From an uncultured Eubacteriales bacterium (GTDB taxonomy: Bacteria; Bacillota; Clostridia; Oscillospirales; CAG-272): a DNA stretch of 64,000 nt. Positions 1-7,400 of this stretch are shown here, piece by piece. Positions within the stretch are counted from its first letter, which is position 1; each line of letters begins with the position of its first letter. The notes under the pieces are model-generated. The model saw only the letters and a program-made list of their open reading frames with translations, was not told the DNA's origin and did no database searches. The translations under genes were made by a program, and so were the position numbers. The stretch covers positions 12,350 through 76,349 of the forward strand of contig CAKXXW010000008.1 in assembly GCA_934378145.1 (NCBI GenBank). Direction: 5' to 3'.

Positions 1-408
1 AGAGGGGATTATGATCCTGCCTCCCGCTCGGCACACGCGGTCAAGCTCGGAAAGCGCCGAGTAAGGCTCGTCGAGCAGATGGATGACATTCGCGGCAGCG
101 ACGGCGTCAAAACTCGCATCGGGATAGGCAAGATGCAGAATGTCCGCCCGCTCGAACCTTACATTGCCGTACTTTCCGAACTTCTTCTCTGCCCGTCCGA
201 GCATCTTTTCGGAAAAGTCGGTCGCAACAAGGCTCCTGCACTTCGGAATTATCGCTCCGGTAAGCAGACCCGTGCCGCAGGCACATTCAAGCACCTCATC
301 CTCCGGAAAGATATATTTCTCCACGGCAGCGCAAAGCGCTTTGTTTGCCTTGCGGTTGATGCCATTCGCAAAAACATCGTAGACCCACGCAACATTGTCC
401 CAGAACAT
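1..408 (-). CDS. Class I SAM-dependent methyltransferase (C-terminus off the window)
   Basis: The first 136 codons are visible and the gene runs off the left edge. The product has the Methyltransf_11/UbiE-like Rossmann core: a glycine-rich SAM site (LECACGTG, about residues 39-46), then VATDFSEKML with the ribose-binding acidic residue, and a later AANVIHLL motif. The ATG at 408 follows AGGAGAGCTT, a good ribosome binding site. It lies 20 bases after an ATC-hydrolase-like gene and is the last visible member of the TetR-linked operon. The methyl acceptor cannot be inferred. Confidence 0.85.
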   Translation of the reverse strand, partial: MFWDNVAWVYDVFANGINRKANKALCAAVEKYIFPEDEVLECACGTGLLTGAIIPKCRSLVATDFSEKMLGRAEKKFGKYGNVRFERADILHLAYPDASFDAVAAANVIHLLDEPYSALSELDRVCRAGGRIIIPS

Positions 409-428
409 AAGCTCTCCTCTGTGATGCT

Positions 429-1043
429 TTATTTCTTCTCTTTTGTGTTTATGAGCTTCAGGCTGAAATCGCAGCAGTCGCCGCCGCGTCCGAGCGTTTT
501 CGTCCGGTGCCACACGAGATTCGGGTGAAGCCCGTCATATGTGATATCGTCGCTGTCACAGAAGCAGTGACACAGCTCGGGACAGCCGTAGTGTACACAT
601 TCGTCGTGATACGGGCATCTCGTCATATCGATACGCCACACACCGCCGGTCGTCTGAATTTCATTTGCCGCAAATCCCGCCGATGTCCCGAAGGATTTCG
701 GCGTCTGCGTGGCGAAGATACCCGGCACCTTTTTATAGAGTCCGGGGATGCGTATAAGCCGCAGAAAGATCTTTTTCAGTCTGTATGCCCGCTCCTCCAC
801 ATAGCCGTGGACGGTGTTAAGAGCCTCGTCCTTCGGCATAACGGTCTGAAGAGTCTCATAGATCGCGATACCCGGCATGATCTGACTTTCGAGGTGCTGC
901 ATCTTTTCCTTGCTCGCTCCGGCGTGTTCCGAACGCAGCTCACTCAGCCTCTTTTCAAAAGCGGAATCCAGAGCGGCTTCCCGTTCCGGAAATTTTTCAT
1001 GCACCGTTTTGCGGAACGCCTTTGTAAGATAACTTTCTTTCAT
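429..1043 (-). CDS. L-2-amino-thiazoline-4-carboxylic acid hydrolase-family protein (copy 1)
   Basis: The 204-residue product has the Cys-rich C-terminal signature of the ATC hydrolase family (PF14196): CPYHDEC, GCPELCHCFCDSDD, then HRTKTLGRGGDCCDF. The founding enzyme opens a thiazoline ring on the way to L-cysteine, but most relatives are uncharacterised, so substrate is unknown. An in-frame GTG lies 15 bases upstream, but the ATG at 1043 is preceded by GGAGGTAAAGCT and is the better start. Two further paralogues lie in the same operon and are diverged from this one, which argues for distinct roles rather than recent duplication. Confidence 0.8.
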   Translation of the reverse strand: MKESYLTKAFRKTVHEKFPEREAALDSAFEKRLSELRSEHAGASKEKMQHLESQIMPGIAIYETLQTVMPKDEALNTVHGYVEERAYRLKKIFLRLIRIPGLYKKVPGIFATQTPKSFGTSAGFAANEIQTTGGVWRIDMTRCPYHDECVHYGCPELCHCFCDSDDITYDGLHPNLVWHRTKTLGRGGDCCDFSLKLINTKEKK

Positions 1044-1058
1044 AGCTTTACCTCCCAC

Positions 1059-1694
1059 TCAAAGGTTCTTTTTCTTATACCCGCAGTCGCAGTAGGGGCC
1101 GCCCGAGGCAAGGGTATATTCCCTCACGAAATCGGTAGCGCCTCCCGCCTCACTCATAGTGTAGTCAAGATGGCATAGCGCCGGCGTAAGGTCGTAAAGT
1201 CCGAGCTTTTTCATCAGCACGCAGATCCCGCACCTCGTAAATCGCCCCTCATAGCCGCTTCCGTCGGGATATTCGTAAAAGTCCATATTCCACGAATAGG
1301 GATTGCGGTCGGCTGCCCTCAGCGCGGCGGTCGCCTTCATTCCGGCAATATCCTTTTCGGTAAACTTTGACTTTCCGCTCTTGCGGCAAAACCACTTCAT
1401 CGGCTTTGTCATCATAGCCTTCGCATAATATTCCGTCAGGCGTTCGGTGTCGGGGCGTTCGGGCATTGAAAGGATGAATGCGCCGAGCATGGCACAGTTG
1501 ACGATATTCATCTTAAAGCGGTCGCCCTTCTCAAATTCGGGCAGATCCGCGATGATCTCCCTGTATTTCGGCTTTGCCTTTTTTGTTATTTTCTTTGCCG
1601 TATCGGCGTCATAGCCGAATACGGCGGTAAGCTGTTTTCTGAATGATCCCGAAAACAAAGCCCACATTCCCATAGGCATTCCGGCGTACTTCAT
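1059..1694 (-). CDS. L-2-amino-thiazoline-4-carboxylic acid hydrolase-family protein (copy 2)
   Basis: The 211-residue product shows the family pattern near its C-terminus: RCGICVLMKKLGLYDLTPAL, then C-H-L-D-Y, then REYTLASGGPYCDCGY. The N-terminal two thirds is helical with no recognised motif. Its ATG overlaps the upstream methyltransferase stop as ATGA, so translation is probably coupled. It differs from copy 1 in the spacing of its cysteines and resembles copy 3 more closely in the LTPALC / VMPALC segment. Function beyond family membership is not known. Confidence 0.78.
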   Translation of the reverse strand: MKYAGMPMGMWALFSGSFRKQLTAVFGYDADTAKKITKKAKPKYREIIADLPEFEKGDRFKMNIVNCAMLGAFILSMPERPDTERLTEYYAKAMMTKPMKWFCRKSGKSKFTEKDIAGMKATAALRAADRNPYSWNMDFYEYPDGSGYEGRFTRCGICVLMKKLGLYDLTPALCHLDYTMSEAGGATDFVREYTLASGGPYCDCGYKKKNL

Positions 1695-2536
1695 TTCGCA
1701 TCACCTCCGAAACCGATCTTCACGATCTGCATTTTCATCATATTGTCTCCGACCTTTGAAAGAAAGCGAAAAAATCCGCTGACAGACGGATCACGGAGAT
1801 CGTTATATCCGAGCATATATCCTCGACTCGAGACGCTGAGGCGGCTGTCCCATGCGGAAAGCTCGGTCTTTGCATCAGAAACCGCAAAATATGCTCCGAC
1901 ATTCTTTATCTTCGCATCCTTAAGCCATGTTTTGAGCATCAGCTTCACAGCCTTCCGGTTTGCGGCGTCAAATACAATGACTCCGCCCGGGAAAGACTCC
2001 GCCATCGCGCATACAAGCGCCCTGACCTGCTCCTTCAGGAAATAGTAGAACACACCGGCTGCAAAGAATACTACGCCTTCCGAGGGATCTATTTTTTCAA
2101 ACCAAGCCGTGTCGTTGAGATTGCAGGGGATGTTTTCCTCGCGTTCTCCGGCAGGCAGAAGCTCGTTCCTCACCCCTATAACATTGGGAAAGTCAAGATT
2201 GTATATCTTGCAACTGCCGTTGTCGCAGCTCCTGCCGGTGCTGTCAAGCCCGCAGCCGAGATTTACGACCGCAGCCCGTGGGTGAGATCTCAGATAGTCA
2301 CGCACCTCATATGCAAGGTCGTTCTGACGCATGGCAGCCTCAAGGAATCCGAAGCGCTGCATAAGGCTTCCGGACTTCTTTTCAAGATCCGAAAAGTCGT
2401 AGTCTATCTCTTCGGTCAGTCGCAATGCCGTTTCGTCCCGATAAAGGCTCGGGTACAGCTCCGAGCAGATCTTCCTCGCATAGAGCGGGATCATCAGGGT
2501 CTCCTGCACCGTATTTTTTTCGATCTTATACTTCAT
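1691..2536 (-). CDS. Leucine carboxyl methyltransferase (LCM/TcmP)-family O-methyltransferase
   Basis: The 281-residue product carries the LCM-family SAM site AAVVNLGCGLDS (about residues 88-99), followed by KIYNLDFPNVIGVRNELLP, the acidic loop typical of PPM1/TcmP-like O-methyltransferases, and FFAAGVFYYF further on. Such enzymes methylate carboxylates or hydroxyls of proteins and natural products. The ATG follows GGAGGTAATTT. A second LCM-type enzyme opens the same operon (5605-6393). Compared with it, this copy has an inserted Cys-containing segment after the SAM motif (SCDNGSCK). The acceptor is unknown. Confidence 0.82.
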   Translation of the reverse strand: MKYKIEKNTVQETLMIPLYARKICSELYPSLYRDETALRLTEEIDYDFSDLEKKSGSLMQRFGFLEAAMRQNDLAYEVRDYLRSHPRAAVVNLGCGLDSTGRSCDNGSCKIYNLDFPNVIGVRNELLPAGEREENIPCNLNDTAWFEKIDPSEGVVFFAAGVFYYFLKEQVRALVCAMAESFPGGVIVFDAANRKAVKLMLKTWLKDAKIKNVGAYFAVSDAKTELSAWDSRLSVSSRGYMLGYNDLRDPSVSGFFRFLSKVGDNMMKMQIVKIGFGGDAK

Positions 2537-2549
2537 AAATTACCTCCGC

Positions 2550-3050
2550 TCAGCGAATGAATATCGTCATGATAGCCGACAGCACGGCAGAGATCACTAT
2601 CATACCGACCGTGCCGAAGAGCCATTTTCTGCATTTGTCTTTTCCGGTTATGTAGGGCTTGAGGTCTTCGGTACCCGGGATCGTCCATGCCTTCGTATGC
2701 CCGACCCATACTCCGTCGATCAGGAAGCGGTCGATAAGGTTCATGATCGAAAGGATGATGAGCAGTTGCCAGAATCCCGCAAGGAAGCCCTTCGCACCGT
2801 TCACCGCATAAACGAAGACCAGCACATAGGCGATATACCCGGGAAGGCAGATCAGCTTGAAAAGCAGAGCGTTCCGCTTGATCCTCTCATGAGTCGTCAG
2901 TCCGAGCTTCACGCAACGGTCCTGTACCTCCTGACTGTACAGATGTACCATTCCGACAGCACCCTTGCGGATGCCGACGGCGCAGACGAGGAACAGCAGG
3001 GCGCCGAGTCCCAAGCCCTCAAGCACTGTTTTCAGTATAAGTTCTTTCAT
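2550..3050 (-). CDS. Small integral membrane protein of the operon, unknown function
   Basis: The 166-residue product has about four hydrophobic segments: roughly residues 8-28, 66-86, 88-108 and 143-164. There is no signal peptide and no domain I recognise. The start overlaps the preceding dehydrogenase stop by ATGA, and the LCM methyltransferase follows 13 bases later, so it is an integral part of the operon. It could anchor the enzymes or help move substrate across the membrane; this is inference from position only. Confidence 0.7.
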   Translation of the reverse strand: MKELILKTVLEGLGLGALLFLVCAVGIRKGAVGMVHLYSQEVQDRCVKLGLTTHERIKRNALLFKLICLPGYIAYVLVFVYAVNGAKGFLAGFWQLLIILSIMNLIDRFLIDGVWVGHTKAWTIPGTEDLKPYITGKDKCRKWLFGTVGMIVISAVLSAIMTIFIR

Positions 3051-3973
3051 TGCAGGTATCTCCCCGCTTCCTTTTCAAGCTCCTGCCATACGGGATATTT
3101 TGCTCCGTGTTCATCATAGAATTTTTTGAGATCCCGATCAAGCGCGCTCATCTCATCTATCGCGTTCATGGCGTGATCCGAGGCGCAGATCTTTCCGAGG
3201 CTCGTCGCACACATAAGTTTGAAGAAGCGCAGGCATGTCTTGCGGTATTTGGCGCCTTCAAAATCCTTGTCGTCATTCGGCAATATCTCATGTCCGGCAT
3301 CTCTTATGGCACGATAGCCCTCGATGTTTGCATCGATCAGCCGGTTAAGGTACTCCGTGTTGCCCCTGAGTTTTTTCAGATCGCCGTCGGTCTTATAGCA
3401 GGCGAACGCCGCCGGTATCACAAAAGCGGCGTGGCACAGAAGATAATCGCCTATATTCGGCTCATAGACCACCTTGTATTTCGTACCGTCGAAGATCCGC
3501 CCGATCAGTTCCTTATTTGAGGGCGCGCCCGAGAGCTGACCGATGGTGATCTTTTTGAGATCTATCGACGCTACCCTGTCGCGCTCGCGGTGTCCCGCGG
3601 AAAGCGCAAAGGCAAACATCACATTTTTCTCCGGCAGCGAGGCAGCGACCTCTTCGGTGCGCACATTGTTGCCGACAAAAACTATGTTCTTCGTCCCGTT
3701 TGCCAGAAGAGTATCCATGACCGAGCCGATCTGCGTATAACGCATGACGACAAATATCACATCGTATGTATCCTCGGGTCTCAGTTCTGTCACGGTCGGA
3801 ACTCGGCTGACCGACACGCGGGGCGAAAATTTGTCCTTGATCCGCAGGCCGTTCGTCTGAATCTCCTCCGCCCAATTTCCCCGTGCAAGCAGAGTTACAT
3901 CCTTTCCCGCACGGAACAGATTCCTTGCAAGGTTGCAACCAAGCACCCCCGCACCGAATATCAGAATTTTCAC
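3047..3973 (-). CDS. Ketopantoate reductase-family (ApbA/PanE-like) dehydrogenase
   Basis: The 308-residue product begins with the dinucleotide-binding motif MKILIFGAGVLGCNLARNL, followed by KDVTLLARG at the end of beta strand 2, as in ApbA/PanE proteins that reduce 2-oxo acids with NADPH. Length fits the family. The start codon is GTG with a GGGGAGATAAGGCT ribosome site. The context (methyltransferases, ATC-hydrolase-like proteins) does not suggest pantothenate synthesis, and no panB, panC or panD lies in the window, so I leave out the panE symbol. It more likely reduces or oxidises the unknown compound handled by this operon. Confidence 0.8.
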   Translation of the reverse strand: MKILIFGAGVLGCNLARNLFRAGKDVTLLARGNWAEEIQTNGLRIKDKFSPRVSVSRVPTVTELRPEDTYDVIFVVMRYTQIGSVMDTLLANGTKNIVFVGNNVRTEEVAASLPEKNVMFAFALSAGHRERDRVASIDLKKITIGQLSGAPSNKELIGRIFDGTKYKVVYEPNIGDYLLCHAAFVIPAAFACYKTDGDLKKLRGNTEYLNRLIDANIEGYRAIRDAGHEILPNDDKDFEGAKYRKTCLRFFKLMCATSLGKICASDHAMNAIDEMSALDRDLKKFYDEHGAKYPVWQELEKEAGRYLQ

Positions 3974-4001
3974 AGCCTTATCTCCCCTTTCGGAAATTTT
4001 A

Positions 4002-4703
4002 TCATTTGTTTCTCCTGTACCCCGCGCTGTCGCGGTATTCGGGATGATCCTTAAGGTAAGGATCGCGGTCGCCCACTATCGTGTAATCGCACCTGTCGCC
4101 GTTGGCGCAGGTGGTCTTACGCACAAGGCGCGCATGGATGCACTCCATCGCCTCAAAATCGGGATTGCAGAGCGCCGGCATGACCTCAAGCAGTCCGTGC
4201 TTCTTCGCAAATTCCGCCGTCGGACATTCGGTGAATTCGTAATATATCGGCTTTTCGGGGTCATACGGAGCGATATTCATTTTGAAATCTCCCCATTTGT
4301 CGCACTGCCGTTTGGCGTTCCCGAAAGCTCTGTACATCAGCTTTCTGAAAAAAGGCTTGTTGCAATCGACGAATTTCATCTTGCGGAAGGCTCCGAGAAA
4401 CAGATTGCCCTCCATCTCCTCTATCTCATCAAGCCCCGTCACTTCACGGCAGACAACATAGTAAGCCATAAGCGCGATGCAGTCGTAATTTCCGCCCTTT
4501 CCGTTGTGGAAATTATTCTTTCCGCCGAGGTCGGTGCGTAGATCGGAGAGGAATTCGGCGTATTTCATCTGTACGCGCTCCCACACCTCTTCCCTTTCGT
4601 CGGGCGGGTAATGCAGAGCGATCTTTTTTCGGATCTCTTTTTTGCACGGCTTGGTGTAAAGCACATGGCAGGAAAAGTCGATCGGCAAATCCTTGTCTTT
4701 CAC
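4002..4703 (-). CDS. L-2-amino-thiazoline-4-carboxylic acid hydrolase-family protein (copy 3)
   Basis: The 233-residue product ends with the family signature: ECPTAEFAKKHGLLEVMPAL, then C-N-P-D-F, then RKTTCANGDRCDYTI. The start is GTG and overlaps the hydrolase stop upstream as GTGA, implying coupled translation. The longest of the three paralogues, it also has an internal HNGKGGNYD segment with no counterpart in the others. Three divergent members of one small family in one operon is unusual; they may form a hetero-oligomer or act on successive intermediates. Confidence 0.75.
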   Translation of the reverse strand: MKDKDLPIDFSCHVLYTKPCKKEIRKKIALHYPPDEREEVWERVQMKYAEFLSDLRTDLGGKNNFHNGKGGNYDCIALMAYYVVCREVTGLDEIEEMEGNLFLGAFRKMKFVDCNKPFFRKLMYRAFGNAKRQCDKWGDFKMNIAPYDPEKPIYYEFTECPTAEFAKKHGLLEVMPALCNPDFEAMECIHARLVRKTTCANGDRCDYTIVGDRDPYLKDHPEYRDSAGYRRNK

Positions 4704-5599
4704 GGCAGGTTCCCCTTTTCTTTCGGTTTACAATACTTTTTCCCTACTCCCTTAAGAAATCCGCTTTTCGCGTTTTCTTCGGTATCGTCTGACTCGTCGT
4801 AAGCATCATATGGCGCCGACGGGTCATGCACTCTTTTGCGGAACGGCGAACAGAGTTTATCCTTATGCGCGAAGGCAAATTCAAAATTATCAGTCCAACC
4901 GGTGTGCCCCGTGATGAACAGAGGCTTCACGCAAAGTTTCCTAAGCTTTGCCTCCAGCACGGCAAGCGACTTCACCGCCAGCTTGTTGTTCTCCGCCAGC
5001 GTCGAAATGAAGCTGTATCCGCCGTCGGCACCGAACCACAGCGTGTCTCCGGTAAAGAGATATTTGTCATCAACAAGATAAACCATATGTCCCCATGTAT
5101 GACCCGGAACAAGGAAGCATTTGATCTTTATATCTCCGATGCGAAGTGTTTCGCCGTCCTTAAGTAGCTTTTTACGGTTATTTATCGTCACCTGCGGCAG
5201 TTTGTAAAGGTGATAGATCACCTTGCGGCGCACTTCACCCGTAAGGTAACGGTCTTCGGTCTCGCCTATGTAGAGCTTTGCCTTTTTGAAAAGTCCGGGG
5301 CTGTCAGCTTCGACCGCGCCCACATGATCTGTATCCTGATGGGTGATAAAGATATGGCGTATCGACTTCGGGTCGATCCCGAGCCAGCCCATCTTTTCCT
5401 CAAGCCTGTCATAGTTATACCCGGCGTCGATCATGATCGTTGTGTCGCCTTTGCGGTAAAAGAAGATATTTGCCACCCATTCGCGCACACAGGCGACATT
5501 TTCGTCTATCCATCCGGTGTTCAGCGGCTTGAATATCTCCTTGCCGCGGTACATACGGCTCATTTCTTTTTTCTGAAATTCGGTTGCTTTCCTTGACAT
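4700..5599 (-). CDS. Metallo-beta-lactamase-fold hydrolase
   Basis: The 299-residue product shows the MBL-fold metal ligands in order: THQDTDHVGA (about residues 85-94), PGHTWGH (about 166-172), FTGDTLW (about 183-189) and ITGHTGWTD near residue 230. The first motif is HxDxDH instead of the commoner HxHxDH, a variant seen in some metallo-hydrolases of this superfamily. Such enzymes hydrolyse thioesters, lactones, beta-lactams or phosphoesters, so a thioester or lactam step is possible but unproven. The ATG follows GAGGTAACGGAT and lies 5 bases after the first methyltransferase gene. Confidence 0.85.
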   Translation of the reverse strand: MSRKATEFQKKEMSRMYRGKEIFKPLNTGWIDENVACVREWVANIFFYRKGDTTIMIDAGYNYDRLEEKMGWLGIDPKSIRHIFITHQDTDHVGAVEADSPGLFKKAKLYIGETEDRYLTGEVRRKVIYHLYKLPQVTINNRKKLLKDGETLRIGDIKIKCFLVPGHTWGHMVYLVDDKYLFTGDTLWFGADGGYSFISTLAENNKLAVKSLAVLEAKLRKLCVKPLFITGHTGWTDNFEFAFAHKDKLCSPFRKRVHDPSAPYDAYDESDDTEENAKSGFLKGVGKKYCKPKEKGNLP

Positions 5600-5604
5600 A
5601 TCCG

Positions 5605-6393
5605 TTACCTCTTTTCAAGAACTATGATCTTGTTCGATATATTCCGTATGAATCCTATCTTGTCGAGCAGCTTATAGATCGGAACGAATTCCGCCATACC
5701 CTCGGTGAGACTGTGTTCTTCGACAAACGCAAAGCCCGTAAGAAGGTCTGCAAGGGCTTTTCCGTTCTTTACGCCCCATGTGAATTTAGCATGGCTTCCC
5801 TCAATGGATTTTTCCTTGAAGCGCTTCGCGACCGTCGGATTCATCGTTTCGACAAGCACAGTGGCTTTACTGAATCTGCTTCCTATAATGCCGAAAATGC
5901 GTCTCACATCGCTTTCACCGAGATACATTGTCAGACCTTCGATAATTACGAGAGCAGGAGCCCCGGATTCGCGGATCTCACCGCCCCAATCATCCATTGC
6001 CGACATGGCTATCTGCGAGATCGCACCGCTCTCGGGCAGGAGCTTGTCCCTTACCGCGATCGTCTCGGGCAGATCGAGATTGTACCAATGAGAATATCCT
6101 TTTACCCGATAGCATCGGGTATCAAGTCCGCAGGCTATATTTACCACGACCGCACCGGAATTTTGCGACAGCCACTCCGACACCAGCCGGTCAAGCACGA
6201 TCGTGCGCGCGATAACGCCGATGCGCATGGCTTTGTCTTTCTCGGCGAGAGAAAAATCATTGTCAAGCCCCGCAATGATCTCTTCGGCTTTCTTGTCGCG
6301 GATCGCTCCTCTCGTCCGGCTTTCCTCGGCACGGGCATAAAGCGTTTGCAGCATAGTCTCCGGAACACCTTTGAGTTTTATTTTTTCACCCAT
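5605..6393 (-). CDS. Leucine carboxyl methyltransferase (LCM/TcmP)-family O-methyltransferase, first large gene of the operon
   Basis: The 262-residue product has the LCM motifs AVVVNIACGLDTRCYRV (about residues 77-93), YNLDLPETIAVRDKLLPE, and LVIIEGLTMYL. I chose the ATG at 6393, preceded by GGAGGCTGAATGAT; an in-frame ATG 48 bases upstream lacks a ribosome site. The frame is immediately preceded by two tiny overlapping reading frames. It is the first substantial gene downstream of an operator-like palindrome matching the one before the ABC exporter. Substrate unknown. Confidence 0.84.
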   Translation of the reverse strand: MGEKIKLKGVPETMLQTLYARAEESRTRGAIRDKKAEEIIAGLDNDFSLAEKDKAMRIGVIARTIVLDRLVSEWLSQNSGAVVVNIACGLDTRCYRVKGYSHWYNLDLPETIAVRDKLLPESGAISQIAMSAMDDWGGEIRESGAPALVIIEGLTMYLGESDVRRIFGIIGSRFSKATVLVETMNPTVAKRFKEKSIEGSHAKFTWGVKNGKALADLLTGFAFVEEHSLTEGMAEFVPIYKLLDKIGFIRNISNKIIVLEKR

Positions 6394-6394
6394 A

Positions 6395-6483
6395 TCATTC
6401 AGCCTCCTCTGTTTTCGGTCGTTTTGCCGCAAATACGGCATTTGCGATCATCCTCTTTGATATGCCTTCTGTTCCCTGTTCAT
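6395..6483 (-). other. Two coupled tiny reading frames in the operon leader
   Basis: After GGAGGAAAAA an ATG at 6483 opens an 11-codon frame (MNREQKAYQRG). Its stop overlaps, as ATGA, the start of an 18-codon frame (MIANAVFAAKRPKTEEAE), whose stop lies one base before the methyltransferase ATG. They may act as a leader that couples translation to the first gene, or be the remains of an older longer N-terminus. No peptide function is claimed. Confidence 0.35.
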
Positions 6484-6517
6484 TTTTTCCTCCGTATGTA
6501 TCTTTAATCTGTCATTT

Positions 6518-6535
6518 GGTTAGCTCTTGCTAACC
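6518..6535. promoter_or_regulatory. Putative TetR operator upstream of the leftward operon
   Basis: GGTTAGC-TCTT-GCTAACC is an inverted repeat with perfect 7-base arms and a 4-base spacer. Its core GTTAGC-N4-GCTAAC is identical in arms and spacing to the palindrome at 7347-7362 in front of the ABC exporter. The TetR-family gene lies between the two sites. I see no unambiguous -35/-10 pair around this copy. Confidence 0.7.
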
Positions 6536-6544
6536 CTTTGCTCT

Positions 6545-6568
6545 ATAAAAAGCTGCCAAAGGGCAGCT
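6545..6568 (-). terminator. Intrinsic terminator of the TetR gene
   Basis: Reading leftward, AGCTGCC-CTTT-GGCAGCT is followed by TTTTATAG. It stands between the TetR gene stop (6575) and the operator of the methyltransferase operon, so the two units are probably transcribed separately. Confidence 0.75.
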
Positions 6569-6574
6569 GTAGGA

Positions 6575-7159
6575 TCAGGATCCCGGGAAAAGCTCCTTCA
6601 TCGCTCCGCTGATAAGGATCCGCAGGACATCAGGATATTTTTCCCCGATCTCATTCTGGTGGGACACCGTGAGGATCAGCCCGCGTACGGTCGCCGCAGC
6701 AAGGGAAGTCCCGCCGACGGGCGAAAGCCCGCCTTCGCTGAGCAGCTCGGTGATATGTGCCTCGTCATCGTGATAATGTCCGTTTTTGACTTTCTCCGGA
6801 ATACGGCGAAGGATCAGCTCGGCATCCGATTCGATAAAGCGCATAGCTCCCGTCTCCGACAGCCTATTGCACACGGCCATCAGCGTCTCTGCCGTCCGTT
6901 CGCTCGCGGGAAGCGACGCACACTTTTCAAGCTTCTCCTTCGCTACCGCGTAAAGCTCCGAATGGACCCCCTCCAGCACCGTAAAGAACAGCAGCTCTTT
7001 TGAATCAAAATATTTATAGAATGAACCCTTTGAAATACCGACGGCGTCGGTGAGTTCTTCGACCGATGTTTTGCGCATTCCAAGCGTAATGGCGCGAACG
7101 CTCGCCTCCGCAATCAGGTTTTCCCTTATTTTTTTATTTTCTTCTTCCGAAAATGCCAT
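6575..7159 (-). CDS. TetR/AcrR-family transcriptional repressor
   Basis: The 194-residue product has an N-terminal TetR helix-turn-helix at about residues 10-56 (SVEELTDAVGISKGSFYKYF, then DSKELLF). The C-terminal ligand-binding domain is not assignable to a ligand. The ATG at 7159 follows GGAGAGAAAC; the longer frame beginning at 7204 lies inside the inverted repeat of the leader and is unlikely. The gene sits between two copies of the same palindrome, one serving the leftward enzyme operon and one serving the rightward ABC exporter. It is the obvious candidate regulator of both. Confidence 0.88.
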   Translation of the reverse strand: MAFSEEENKKIRENLIAEASVRAITLGMRKTSVEELTDAVGISKGSFYKYFDSKELLFFTVLEGVHSELYAVAKEKLEKCASLPASERTAETLMAVCNRLSETGAMRFIESDAELILRRIPEKVKNGHYHDDEAHITELLSEGGLSPVGGTSLAAATVRGLILTVSHQNEIGEKYPDVLRILISGAMKELFPGS

Positions 7160-7177
7160 GTTTCTCTCCGAATAAAT

Positions 7178-7206
7178 ATATGACCGAAATATTTTTACGG
7201 TCATAT
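7178..7206. promoter_or_regulatory. Inverted repeat at the start of the tetR transcript
   Basis: ATATGACCG-N11-CGGTCATAT has 9-base arms. It lies directly downstream of the tetR -10 box, so it covers the expected transcription start and would fold into a hairpin in the mRNA leader. Its sequence differs from the GTTAGC palindromes, so it may bind a different protein or act as RNA. Confidence 0.5.
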
Positions 7207-7233
7207 TATATCACAGTCCTTTCCGAATTGCAA
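7205..7233 (-). promoter_or_regulatory. Promoter of the tetR gene
   Basis: On the minus strand TTGCAA (7233-7228), a 17-base spacer and TATAAT (7210-7205), extended as TGATATAAT, make a good sigma-A promoter for the regulator. Confidence 0.7.
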
Positions 7234-7308
7234 TAGGTTTACACGATTTTTCGACTGTAACGGCAAAAAAATAATGCCCGAAAAGGGATAATTTTTTTGT
7301 TATCGGTA

Positions 7309-7337
7309 TAGACAAACGGACTTCCGAGTGATATAAT
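7309..7337 (+). promoter_or_regulatory. Promoter of the ABC exporter
   Basis: TAGACA (7309-7314), 17 bases, then TATAAT (7332-7337). The expected start near 7344 abuts the GTTAGC palindrome at 7347-7362, the classic geometry for repression by blocking initiation. Confidence 0.78.
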
Positions 7338-7346
7338 AATGCCACG

Positions 7347-7362
7347 GTTAGCGAACGCTAAC
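7347..7362. promoter_or_regulatory. Putative TetR operator in front of the ABC exporter
   Basis: GTTAGC-GAAC-GCTAAC matches the palindrome at 6519-6534 in both arms and spacer length. It begins ten bases after the -10 box of the exporter promoter, overlapping or adjoining the transcription start. Confidence 0.75.
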
Positions 7363-7400
7363 TGCTTGACAGTAAAATATCGTGGAAAAGAGGAATCCTT

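Noticed and set aside
3047..3973. Annotation as panE of pantothenate synthesis
   Set aside because: The family fits but no pan gene is nearby and the operon points to another substrate.
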